Assembly: GCA_022777485.1 (NCBI GenBank)
Contig: JALFGC010000011.1
Location: 1 to 51,177 of the forward strand
Length of the DNA stretch: 51,177 bases
Reading direction: 5' to 3'
Source of the DNA: Bacteroidales bacterium
GTDB taxonomy: Bacteria; Bacteroidota; Bacteroidia; Bacteroidales; Paludibacteraceae
The stretch's first letter is position 1. Each line of letters starts with the position of its first letter. This document shows, piece after piece, positions 1 through 8,771 of the stretch. Made by a program: the position numbers and the translations under genes. A model generated the notes under the pieces. The model was not told where the DNA came from and made no database searches. It worked only from the letters and a program-made list of their open reading frames with translations.

Positions 1-62
1 TGTTTTCATAATGTTTGTTGTTGAGAGTTGAGAGTTCTTATTCGCGTTTTAACATGCAATGC

Positions 63-1013
63 TTAACATGAAATTTCCAACTGTTTTCCTACTTGCTCTA
101 CATGTTCTTTCGAGACAAAAGCCGCTGTACCGCCCGCAGCGGTGGTGTTCACAGCACCGGTCATATTACCGTACTGCTGACAGTCTGCCAGCGACCTACC
201 TGCTACAAACTGACTGACAAATCCTGCATCGAACGAGTCGCCCGCGCCGATGGCGTCCACCACATGCTTATTCAGCAACGCCGGTTGCTGACGACGAGAC
301 CCATCCTTGCTAACCATGAGCGAGCCCTTGCTTCCTTGCTTGATGACCAAGGTATTGATATAAGGCTGCACAGCGGCGATAGCGTCTTCCAGCGTCTCCG
401 TATGCGTCAGGGCGCACAACTCTTTCTCGTTCGGCATAAACACGCTGATGAGCGGCAGGAGTTCTTGGTATGGGAAAAGCCACTGCTCCGTCGGGTCCCA
501 TTGGGTGTCGAGCGAAGTGGTAATGCCGCTCTCTGCACACGCGCGGAGAATAGCGGGCAAATCGCGGAGAAGACCGCTCTGCATGAAGATAGACGAGATA
601 TGCAGGTGTTTCGTATGGCGCAAGATATCATGGTTTACATCCGCCCAACTGAGTGCATCCATTGCCCCCTGATAGGTGATGTTCGCGCGGTCCTCTGCGT
701 AGTTGAGGCAGATGGTTGCCCCCGTAGCATGCTTCGGGCTACGAATGAGATAGCGCGTATCCACATGCTTGGCTTGCAGGCTCTGCTCCACCAACTCGCC
801 AAACACATCCTTACCGATCATACCGCAGAACGCCACACGCGCCCCCAACGCCGCCACATTGGCGGCAAAGATAGCCGTCGAACTGCCAAGCGTCAGCGTC
901 ATCTGACGCGCAAACTTCTCTTTACCTACCTCCGGAAAGCCGTCTATCTGATTGAGTATCAAATCTACATTCAACTCTCCCAAGGCAATGATATCAAATT
1001 CTTTTTCAGCCAT
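63..1013 (-). CDS. PfkB/ribokinase-family carbohydrate kinase
   Basis: 316 aa ORF with N-terminal GELNVDLI..., and C-terminal PfkB signature VVDAIGAGDSFDAGFVSQF. Confidence 0.92.
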   Translation of the reverse strand: MAEKEFDIIALGELNVDLILNQIDGFPEVGKEKFARQMTLTLGSSTAIFAANVAALGARVAFCGMIGKDVFGELVEQSLQAKHVDTRYLIRSPKHATGATICLNYAEDRANITYQGAMDALSWADVNHDILRHTKHLHISSIFMQSGLLRDLPAILRACAESGITTSLDTQWDPTEQWLFPYQELLPLISVFMPNEKELCALTHTETLEDAIAAVQPYINTLVIKQGSKGSLMVSKDGSRRQQPALLNKHVVDAIGAGDSFDAGFVSQFVAGRSLADCQQYGNMTGAVNTTAAGGTAAFVSKEHVEQVGKQLEISC

Positions 1014-1033
1014 AAGTGATTATCATTTCATGT

Positions 1034-2269
1034 TTATAGGTCCCCGAGCATGTCGTTCAGATCTATTAGGTTGAACGCACGGTAGTACTTGTCCATGTTG
1101 TGCTCTATGCGCATGAGAACCACTTCCTCCGCATTCACACCAACATATTTCAAATTATCATACAGCAATTGCCGTGCCACAAGCGTTTCTGCTTTCTGCC
1201 AAATATAGCGGCAACCGGTCTTTACCAGCCATAACTGCCTTTCGGAAGATACCTCGCTGAGGTCTTTGCCCACTTCATCTCCGTGCAACCATTTTTTCCA
1301 TCGTCCCGATTCATAAACTTGCTGCCATAGCACCCTCGTGATATGACTCAGTTGGGGGATACTTCCTGCTTCAAAATGCTTGATTTCCTCTTGCTCCAAC
1401 TCCGCCAAAGCATCGTATTCATTCATCGTGAACTCCGGTCCTACATTCGCTGCACCCATACCCGACATGGGATATGCCTCGGGGTTGCTCACATCGTCTG
1501 TGTAGTGTCCCTTGATATAACTGCCGTATGGTCGCACCTTGGCGGTCAGTTCCTTTGCCACATCGGGGTCGAAGGTCGTAGTATGCAGGTCCGTTCCCAC
1601 CTTGCCGACAATGAAGCATGGCCATACATCCGACAAGCCCTCTGCTGCCAAACCGGCTTTCAGGTCTATCAAGAAAGTGTCAAAGGTCTTCGGGTCTGCC
1701 AAGCCACCGTGCACCTCCTCGGTACCCACCTCATAGGAGATAGGCGGCAGGCTGTGCGCTTTGCGGAATGCCTCTGCATGGGCTATTAGTTCCACCGTAC
1801 GCTTTGCGACTATATGGATATCAATAATCTCTCCCTTCGGCAAGAAGATATCCACCGTCGGGTCCACATGTATCAGGTCGTAACCCGCCAACAAGGCTGC
1901 TTCGTAAGACTTCTTCACGCCTTCCATCGCCTGTTCTGTGCTCCATCGCTCTATCGACTGTTTGTCCTTCAACCACGGACCACCGTGGTCTATCGCTACG
2001 ATATACGGCCCCTCGTAGTGTACAGCGGCTGCCTCGCGACGAAGTATCTTCGTAAACTCCGATTGTGTCATACCCGTATAGCCGCCGTCGCAGTCCACTT
2101 GGTTCAGCGTCGTGGCGAAATAGATAGGTGCATTATTACGTTTTGCAGCGCGGAACGATGCTTTGATAACCGATAAGGAGTTCGGACAAGCAGCAAATAA
2201 GGTTCTGCTTACACCCGTTTGCGTTTTCAACTCCTCCATTCTGCGGAGGATATCTTCTGTCTTTGCCAT
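1034..2269 (-). CDS. Class II D-tagatose-bisphosphate aldolase non-catalytic subunit-like (GatZ/KbaZ family)
   Basis: 411 aa; GatZ-like blocks (AIDHGGPWLKDK, IHVDPTVDIF, YEVGTEEVHGGLADPKTF, KGHYTDDVSNPEAYPMSGMGAANVGPEFT). Confidence 0.85.
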   Translation of the reverse strand: MAKTEDILRRMEELKTQTGVSRTLFAACPNSLSVIKASFRAAKRNNAPIYFATTLNQVDCDGGYTGMTQSEFTKILRREAAAVHYEGPYIVAIDHGGPWLKDKQSIERWSTEQAMEGVKKSYEAALLAGYDLIHVDPTVDIFLPKGEIIDIHIVAKRTVELIAHAEAFRKAHSLPPISYEVGTEEVHGGLADPKTFDTFLIDLKAGLAAEGLSDVWPCFIVGKVGTDLHTTTFDPDVAKELTAKVRPYGSYIKGHYTDDVSNPEAYPMSGMGAANVGPEFTMNEYDALAELEQEEIKHFEAGSIPQLSHITRVLWQQVYESGRWKKWLHGDEVGKDLSEVSSERQLWLVKTGCRYIWQKAETLVARQLLYDNLKYVGVNAEEVVLMRIEHNMDKYYRAFNLIDLNDMLGDL

Positions 2270-2400
2270 AAGATAATTATGAATTATGAATTATGAATTA
2301 TGAGGGCGCATGCTCTGATAATTACGAATTATGAGGGCGCATGCTTTTACCCCGGTAATTTTTGTACCACCTGCGACACTGTCGGGGCGTCCCGGTAATG

Positions 2401-3519
2401 TTAATGATAGATTTTCACTCCTTCTACAACACGGTGGATGTTGCCTGATACGGAAGGTGTGTCGGGGCATAAGCCGTGCGCCACAGAGGCATAGAAGCCC
2501 AATAGTTGCCCTACGATGACATATGGGAGCAGAGTATAGATACCTGCCTCTTCGCTCGTGTGGGGCATCACCACCTGCAAGTCTGCATTCACACCCTCTA
2601 TCTCCACGCGTTTGCCGGTCGTTACTATCACCTGTGCCACCACATGGTTGTTCGCCGCTACCTGCTTGATTAAATCGCGCTCATAGCGCTGCACATGCTC
2701 ATCATCGCTCAATAGATAGACAAGAATACTCTTCTCGTTCACCACCGCCTTCGGACCATGACGGAATCCTAAGAAACTATCGAACTTGCAAACTACAGCT
2801 CCATCGGTAAGTTCCTGCAACTTCAGATGGCACTCTTCTGCAATGCCCTTCATAGCACCGCTACCCAAGAAGACACCACGCTCAAACTTTCGCCCTGCTA
2901 TTGCCGACAGATTGCCCTCATACTGTCCTAACACCGCCTGTGCATTCAACGCAATTGCCTCTATCTTGCTGCGTTCCTGCTCGATATGGTCTATTTGGCT
3001 GAGCATGAGACAAGTCAGCAACATAGTCGAGAAACTGCTCGTCATAGCCAGACTCTTGTCGTCCGTCTCTTCGGGGAGCAATAGCGTCAGAATATGCTCA
3101 CCCTTAGCCGATGTTGCCAAATGCCCTTGCGCATTACATGTTATATATATATGTGCCACCTCTTTGCACAACTCGTTTGCTACCTCCACGGCTGCCACAC
3201 TCTCGGGGCTATTGCCCGAACGCGCAAAACTAACCAACAGCAACGGTCGGTCTTGGCGAAGATAAAAAGCGCCATTCGTAACAATGTCGGTGGTTGCCAC
3301 CGCCCGCACATTCCCCCATATCGGTCGAAGCAATGGGGCTATTGCATCTCCGATAAAAGCACTCGTACCTGCGCCGGTCAACACCACATCGGTCTCCGGA
3401 GACAGATAACGATGCATGAAAGCGCTAATCTCATCCTTGCGTTCTACCATTTGTGAATACGCTTTCAGCCACACACTCGGCTGCTGAAAAATCTCTTTGT
3501 ACGTGAAAGTGTCTTTCAT
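2401..3519 (-). CDS. SIS-domain sugar isomerase, AgaS-like
   Basis: 372 aa; VVLTGAGTSAFIGDAIAPLL, SFARSGNSPESVAAVE, FRHGPKAVVNEKSILVYLLS typical of AgaS-type SIS proteins. Confidence 0.87.
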   Translation of the reverse strand: MKDTFTYKEIFQQPSVWLKAYSQMVERKDEISAFMHRYLSPETDVVLTGAGTSAFIGDAIAPLLRPIWGNVRAVATTDIVTNGAFYLRQDRPLLLVSFARSGNSPESVAAVEVANELCKEVAHIYITCNAQGHLATSAKGEHILTLLLPEETDDKSLAMTSSFSTMLLTCLMLSQIDHIEQERSKIEAIALNAQAVLGQYEGNLSAIAGRKFERGVFLGSGAMKGIAEECHLKLQELTDGAVVCKFDSFLGFRHGPKAVVNEKSILVYLLSDDEHVQRYERDLIKQVAANNHVVAQVIVTTGKRVEIEGVNADLQVVMPHTSEEAGIYTLLPYVIVGQLLGFYASVAHGLCPDTPSVSGNIHRVVEGVKIYH

Positions 3520-3700
3520 AACTATAAAATCATTACAATTTATTCATTTCGACTGCAAAAGTACTCAATCTCGTTGAGAGTAACAAAACAAAACATATGT
3601 TTTATAGCATAGTTTCGCCCAATTAATACAATCTGCTTATTTTCAGTATGTTACTTTTATTTAGTGCCCTCATTTTCCCTTTCGAAACGTTTCGAAATAG

Positions 3701-4879
3701 TTAGTCGTTTTTTAGCGTTAATGCTATCAGTCTTTGACCTACTTCCGCATTCTCCATAATGCCTGTAAAGTGCTCTGCCCCCGGTCCGTATGCATAAACA
3801 GGTACCAGCACGCCGGAGTGGCTTTGGTTGCCGAACACACACTCCACCTCTCCGCGTGATATGGAGCCGCCTTGCAGCGTCAAAGCTCCCGTCTCGTGGT
3901 CTGCGGTAACCACCACTAATGTCTCGCCGTCCTCCTCTGCCCATTCCAACACAGCACCCACTGTCCTATCGAAGTCCAACACTTCTTCAAGGGCTGTGCT
4001 GAGTTGATTGGCATGGCAGTAATCGTCAATACAAGACCCCTCTATCATCATCACAAAACCATCGTCCGACTGCAGCAACCGTATGGCGTGCATAGTCTGG
4101 CGCAAAAAGAGATCGCCGCGAGCAGGCGATGCCACATACTCCGAATCGGCAAGCACAGCAAAGACAGGCAGTTCTGCGGCTAGAAACAGGCTATCTGAAC
4201 AACAATACAGGTGGTAACCTTTCTCACCCAACTCGCGGAAGATATTCCTACCGTCTAGACGGTGAGTGAAGAAATACATGCCGCCTCCCGCCACGTAATC
4301 CGCAATGCCATCCAAATAGTCGGCAATGATATCATCATACATATCGCGGTTTTCCGTGTGGCAACAGAAATCAGCAGGTGTAGCATCACATAATCTGCAC
4401 ACCACGCTCACACCAGTGCGTTTGCCAATGGAGTGCGCATAACCGAGTAGAGAAGTCAGTTCTCTCCCATCTGCGTCCGTGCATACGCGTGCTTTGCGCG
4501 TCTTGTACCCTGTCGCCAATGCTGTGCCGCCTGCGCCCGAATCGGTGATGAGCGTGTCAGCACAATAGGTGCGGCTGAGACCTGTGTATGGGAAAGCGTC
4601 CATGTTCAGTTGACCATGATTCACTACCCACGCCGCGCTCACCTGCGTCAGACCCATGCCGTCGCCTATCATGAGGATGATATTCTTTGGACTACGCCCA
4701 ATAGGCACTTCCCGTAGCGTCTTCACCACGGGAATGTAGGTATGGTCTGAGCGATAGGTCAGGCTACGCTGCTCCTCCGTAGAGCAACCGTAGAAACCCG
4801 TTAGCAACATGAGTGCCATCACGATAGGACACACCCTGCGGGCTGCGAACACAATATGACCATTGCTGCGACAACGCAT
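3701..4879 (-). CDS. Alkaline phosphatase family lipoprotein
   Basis: 392 aa; NIILMIGDGMG, TDSGAGGTALATGYKT, VTADHETGAL motifs; lipobox-like LLTGFYGC near the N-terminus. Confidence 0.92.
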   Translation of the reverse strand: MRCRSNGHIVFAARRVCPIVMALMLLTGFYGCSTEEQRSLTYRSDHTYIPVVKTLREVPIGRSPKNIILMIGDGMGLTQVSAAWVVNHGQLNMDAFPYTGLSRTYCADTLITDSGAGGTALATGYKTRKARVCTDADGRELTSLLGYAHSIGKRTGVSVVCRLCDATPADFCCHTENRDMYDDIIADYLDGIADYVAGGGMYFFTHRLDGRNIFRELGEKGYHLYCCSDSLFLAAELPVFAVLADSEYVASPARGDLFLRQTMHAIRLLQSDDGFVMMIEGSCIDDYCHANQLSTALEEVLDFDRTVGAVLEWAEEDGETLVVVTADHETGALTLQGGSISRGEVECVFGNQSHSGVLVPVYAYGPGAEHFTGIMENAEVGQRLIALTLKND

Positions 4880-4905
4880 ATCCTTTCCTCTATTAGATTA
4901 GTATA

Positions 4906-6006
4906 TCACAGACGGTTACCGATTGCATTGTAGCGTACCCCGTCACGAATGATAAGCAGTTGACCGTTCTCAATGATTTTCACCACTTTGGGGCAAACCT
5001 CCATCTGCTCTAAGCCTGTGGAAGCGGCTTGTACAAAATTGATTTTCACCTTGCGGATACCGAAACTACTTTTCGTTGCTACACCCGGGTTAGCAAGGAA
5101 GACCAAAGCCGAATACACACTACCTAAGGTATTACCCGTAGTCCAAAGTTCATCGGTGGGTAAGTACTTCTGCAAAGTCCAAGTGCCTATGCCGTTCAAG
5201 TGCAAATCGACGGCTTGATTATACCATTTGATACCGTTGTTATCCTCTAAATAGGCTTGAAACGATGTCCATGTGCTCAGCGCCTCATCCCCAATGAACT
5301 CAAACTGAATGCTCTCTACCCTATCCGTTTTGATATTGGGCAATGCGAACTTAGGACCGCCATTCCCCCATGCCGCCAAATCGTAGTTGACCATCAGTTC
5401 ATTATTACTATTCAGTGTCCATGTGCACGGCGTATTGGCTTGCACGGCGGTACTCAAATCAATTACCATGTCTTCCGCCTGCTGACCTCCCTCTTCGGTG
5501 TATGTCAGTTTCACATTACGAATTTGGAACTGCCCCTTTTGGTCGCCGCTCGGATTCACCAGAAATCCCACAGCCACAATCTCCTCTGCTCCATACTCGT
5601 AATCCACCGTTGTCCACAGCGGAGAACTCGGCAATAGACTTTGGGTTGTCCACTCGGTAGGCGTACCGCCAATGTTCGGAGAAGAAGCCCAACGCGTACC
5701 TTTCGCATCTTTCAAATAAATATGCAGAGTCGTCCATTCCGTAGCCTCTACATCACCAATCAAATCAAACGAAAGGTTTGTTACATTGGACAGATAGTCC
5801 ACGCTGAACTCCAAACCGCCGTTGGGCCACTCTACACCGGTGTTGAAGTCGTAGGTTACCGTCAACTCACCGGAAGCGTTCACCGTACCCACCACCGGAT
5901 AGGTGTTGTTGATTTGCTGACCCGTAGAGAGGTCAATATTCACTACGGCGGCATTCATAACCATTGCTGACAACACAGCAACCAAACAAAGAAAAGATTT
6001 TTTCAT
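4906..6006 (-). CDS. Secreted protein with two homologous beta-rich domains and a C-terminal NGQLLIIRDGVRYN tail
   Basis: 366 aa; signal peptide MKKSFLCLVAVLSAMVMNAA; two internally similar ~150 aa halves (NIDLSTGQQ.../VIDLSTAVQ...). Confidence 0.75.
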   Translation of the reverse strand: MKKSFLCLVAVLSAMVMNAAVVNIDLSTGQQINNTYPVVGTVNASGELTVTYDFNTGVEWPNGGLEFSVDYLSNVTNLSFDLIGDVEATEWTTLHIYLKDAKGTRWASSPNIGGTPTEWTTQSLLPSSPLWTTVDYEYGAEEIVAVGFLVNPSGDQKGQFQIRNVKLTYTEEGGQQAEDMVIDLSTAVQANTPCTWTLNSNNELMVNYDLAAWGNGGPKFALPNIKTDRVESIQFEFIGDEALSTWTSFQAYLEDNNGIKWYNQAVDLHLNGIGTWTLQKYLPTDELWTTGNTLGSVYSALVFLANPGVATKSSFGIRKVKINFVQAASTGLEQMEVCPKVVKIIENGQLLIIRDGVRYNAIGNRL

Positions 6007-6303
6007 AACGATTGAATTATTTAAGGTTAAACAGTATACTAATTAGGTAGTTTTGCCTATTTTCTTTGGCAAAGGTACACTATTTTCACTACTTAGATAG
6101 ACGAAATGAGTATGTTATAAAACATATTTTCGAAAGGTATATTATAAAGTAATGATTTTCTGATAATTAGATATTCTTCATATGTAAAAAATAACATTTC
6201 GAAATGTTTCGGAATGTTTATTTAACCAAAAACAAGCAACATTTGTTTTCGCATATCAAAATTTTTTAGTACTTTTGCGCTGTCATCTAAACCCCGAAGA
6301 ATT

Positions 6304-7113
6304 ATGAACGAAACATTTCTCGAAACCATCAGCACGGAAAAGAATTACTCTGCCAAAGAACGCAGAGCATTGATTCTCAAGTTGATGAACAGCAACAATG
6401 AAGTGTCGGTCAACGAACTTAGTCTATTATTTCATACCTCCACCGTCACCATTCGAAAGGACTTAACCATCCTTCAGCAGCGAAACCTTCTCAATCGAAC
6501 CAGGGGAGGCGCCATTCGTAAGCCCGTGGAGAACCTCAATGAAGACAGCAACATCGCCAAGAAGCGCATGTTCAACGCGCAAGAGAAAGAGCGCATAGGC
6601 AGAGCCGCCGCCAAACTCATACGGAATGGCGACCTTATCATGCTCGACTCGGGTACGACCACCCTTGAGATAGCCAAAAACTTAGATAATTTCTACGACC
6701 TGACTATCATCACCAACTCGGTGAACATCGCGGAGGTATGCCTACGCTACAATCGCTTCACCGTCATAGTCTTAGGCGGACACCTGCGTATCAACAGCCA
6801 CTCCACTATTGGTCCCCTGGCAATGAATACACTTTCCCATTTCAGCAACTACAAACTATTTCTTGGCGTCGATTCGTTCTCGTTGGAATCGGGTATCTCT
6901 ACCCCTAATTTGGAGGAAGCCATGCTCAATCAAGCAATGATTGCACAAGCCAGTCAAACAATTGCTGTCTTCGATGCAACGAAGTTCAACAAACGCAGTT
7001 TCTGCCATATCGCACAGGTACAAGAAATAAATACCATCATCACCGACCGCAGTATCCCCTCCTCTATCGTTACGCAACTGAAAGGCATGGCGCTGCAACT
7101 CATTATTGTATAA
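6304..7113 (+). CDS. DeoR/GlpR-family transcriptional regulator
   Basis: 269 aa; N-terminal HTH (VSVNELSLLFHTSTVTIRKDLTILQQRNLLNRTRGGA) and DeoR sensor domain (LDSGTTTLEIAKNL). Confidence 0.93.
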   Translation: MNETFLETISTEKNYSAKERRALILKLMNSNNEVSVNELSLLFHTSTVTIRKDLTILQQRNLLNRTRGGAIRKPVENLNEDSNIAKKRMFNAQEKERIGRAAAKLIRNGDLIMLDSGTTTLEIAKNLDNFYDLTIITNSVNIAEVCLRYNRFTVIVLGGHLRINSHSTIGPLAMNTLSHFSNYKLFLGVDSFSLESGISTPNLEEAMLNQAMIAQASQTIAVFDATKFNKRSFCHIAQVQEINTIITDRSIPSSIVTQLKGMALQLIIV

Positions 7114-7215
7114 TGGTCGTTTTCTGCAAATGATATACTTTTTTCATGCAATACATGATAGGAGTTAGGAATTAATGATAGATTTATTAGTAATAGACAT
7201 CCCATAGATAATGAA

Positions 7216-7248
7216 AAATAGCCACCCCATTGAATAGGGTGGCTATTT
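7216..7248. terminator. Bidirectional Rho-independent-type terminator between convergent genes
   Basis: AAATAGCCACCC cATTGAATA GGGTGGCTATTT perfect 12 bp stem with A/T-rich flanks, between deoR-like (+) and GH13 (-). Confidence 0.85.
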
Positions 7249-7287
7249 CCATTATATGCAGGCGAAATTGCTATTTCATTGCCAAAC

Positions 7288-8634
7288 TTATTTGGTGAGG
7301 ATGCAGACTTCCCACGGTTTGAGGATTTTGGTGAGGCGGTTGTTGTATTTCTTCTTCTCGCCCGTCTTGAAAGAGGTGTATTCGCCTTCGTAGCCGGTGA
7401 GGTCGAAGTTGACTATGTACTCGCTCGGAGACATGTTCATGAATGCCAGCACGGTGTTCTTTCCGTCCGCAGAGGGACGCACGCAAGCAAAGACTTTCTC
7501 GTTGTCGGCGGGAATACGCAGCATCGGTGCACCTTGCTCGGGACTCCACAATGCCTTGTTCGCCTTGCGCAGGTCGTTGAGGCGCTTATACATGTCAAAT
7601 TCTGCTGCGTCAGGCACACGGTCGATGCAGTCTTTCTCGAAGAACTGCAAGCGATGGTGGTTGCCACTGAGTTGGCCTGTGTAGATAAGGGGCATGCCCG
7701 GCACGACATAGGTAAAGGCTGCGAAGAGGTGTGCGGCAGCACCCATGCGCTCTTGTTCGGTGCCATTCCAAGAGTTCTCGTCGTGGTTGGAGGTGAAGTT
7801 CATGCGTATGGCATTGGCACGGACGGTAGTGTCGGCTTTGGCGAAGTATGCCCAGAGGTCTTCCACGGTGCTCTTGCCCTGCGCTACATTGTTCATCCGG
7901 TGGTGCAACTCCCAGCCGTAGTACATGTCGAATGCCGACTCGGTGAGTTCTTGCGCCTTGGCTTCATCCTCGGCAAGGGTGAACATATCGGGGTGGTCTT
8001 TGCGGATGTCCGCCATCGCCCAATTCCAGAAGTCAGTGGGGACTTCGCCTGCTACATCACAGCGGAAGCCGTCGATACCGATAGAGTCCATCCACCAGCG
8101 CATGCAACGGAGCATTTCGTTGCGCATGTCTTGGTTCTCGTAGTTGAGTTTGGAGATGTCGGTCCAATCGTACTGCACCATGAGGTTGCCGAGGGAGTCG
8201 CGGTAGTGCCAGCCTTCGTTCTTGGTCCATTCGCTGTCGGGCGCAGTGTGGTTGGCTACCCAATCGAGGATAACCTTAAAGCCCATCTCGTGCGCTTTGG
8301 CGAGGAAATGCTCGAAGTCGGCGCGTGTGCCGAACTCGGGGTTGATGGCGCAGTAGTCGATGATAGAATAGTAACTGCCAAGCGTGCCTTTGCGCGTGAG
8401 AACGCCGATAGGTTGGCATGGCATCACCCAGATGATGTCTATCCCCGCCTCTTTGAGTTCGGGCAACACGGCTTCTGCTGCTGCGAATGTCCCTTCGGGG
8501 GTCAGTTGGCGCGTATTGAGTTCGTAGATAGTAGCATCGTATGCCCATTCGGTGTGGGTCTTCGGTTGCTCCGGTTGGCAACTCATCCCTATCAGCGCAA
8601 CGGCTGCAAGGAGAAAAAGAGAAATGCGTTTCAT
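7288..8634 (-). CDS. GH13 alpha-amylase family lipoprotein
   Basis: 448 aa; lipobox LIGMSC; GH13 motifs DWVANH, GFRCDVA, TSNHDENSW, PLIYTGQ. Confidence 0.92.
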   Translation of the reverse strand: MKRISLFLLAAVALIGMSCQPEQPKTHTEWAYDATIYELNTRQLTPEGTFAAAEAVLPELKEAGIDIIWVMPCQPIGVLTRKGTLGSYYSIIDYCAINPEFGTRADFEHFLAKAHEMGFKVILDWVANHTAPDSEWTKNEGWHYRDSLGNLMVQYDWTDISKLNYENQDMRNEMLRCMRWWMDSIGIDGFRCDVAGEVPTDFWNWAMADIRKDHPDMFTLAEDEAKAQELTESAFDMYYGWELHHRMNNVAQGKSTVEDLWAYFAKADTTVRANAIRMNFTSNHDENSWNGTEQERMGAAAHLFAAFTYVVPGMPLIYTGQLSGNHHRLQFFEKDCIDRVPDAAEFDMYKRLNDLRKANKALWSPEQGAPMLRIPADNEKVFACVRPSADGKNTVLAFMNMSPSEYIVNFDLTGYEGEYTSFKTGEKKKYNNRLTKILKPWEVCILTK

Positions 8635-8689
8635 AGTAATGTGATTTAATTAAGAATTAAGAATTATGAATTAAGAGGGCTCATGCTCT

Positions 8690-8764
8690 GAATCATCGGA
8701 GTACTCGGAGTAATCTGAGTATTCTGAGTATTCTGAGTTTTCTGAGTTTTCAGAGTATTCAGAG
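8690..8764. repeat. 9-bp period tandem array (GAGTAnTCn)
   Basis: gaatcatcg gagtactcg gagtaatct gagtattct gagtattct gagttttct gagttttca gagtattca. Confidence 0.9.
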
Positions 8765-8771
8765 CCTTGGG

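Noticed and set aside
1-9. Possible minus-strand gene start (ATGAAAACA...) leaving the window at the left edge
   Set aside because: Only three codons are visible, so there is not enough to support a feature.
93-1019. 308 aa plus-strand ORF opposite the PfkB kinase
   Set aside because: Antisense shadow of a clear PfkB gene, no family features.
7279-8649. 456 aa plus-strand ORF opposite the GH13 gene
   Set aside because: The minus-strand frame carries all GH13 catalytic motifs; the plus-strand frame is a codon-bias shadow.
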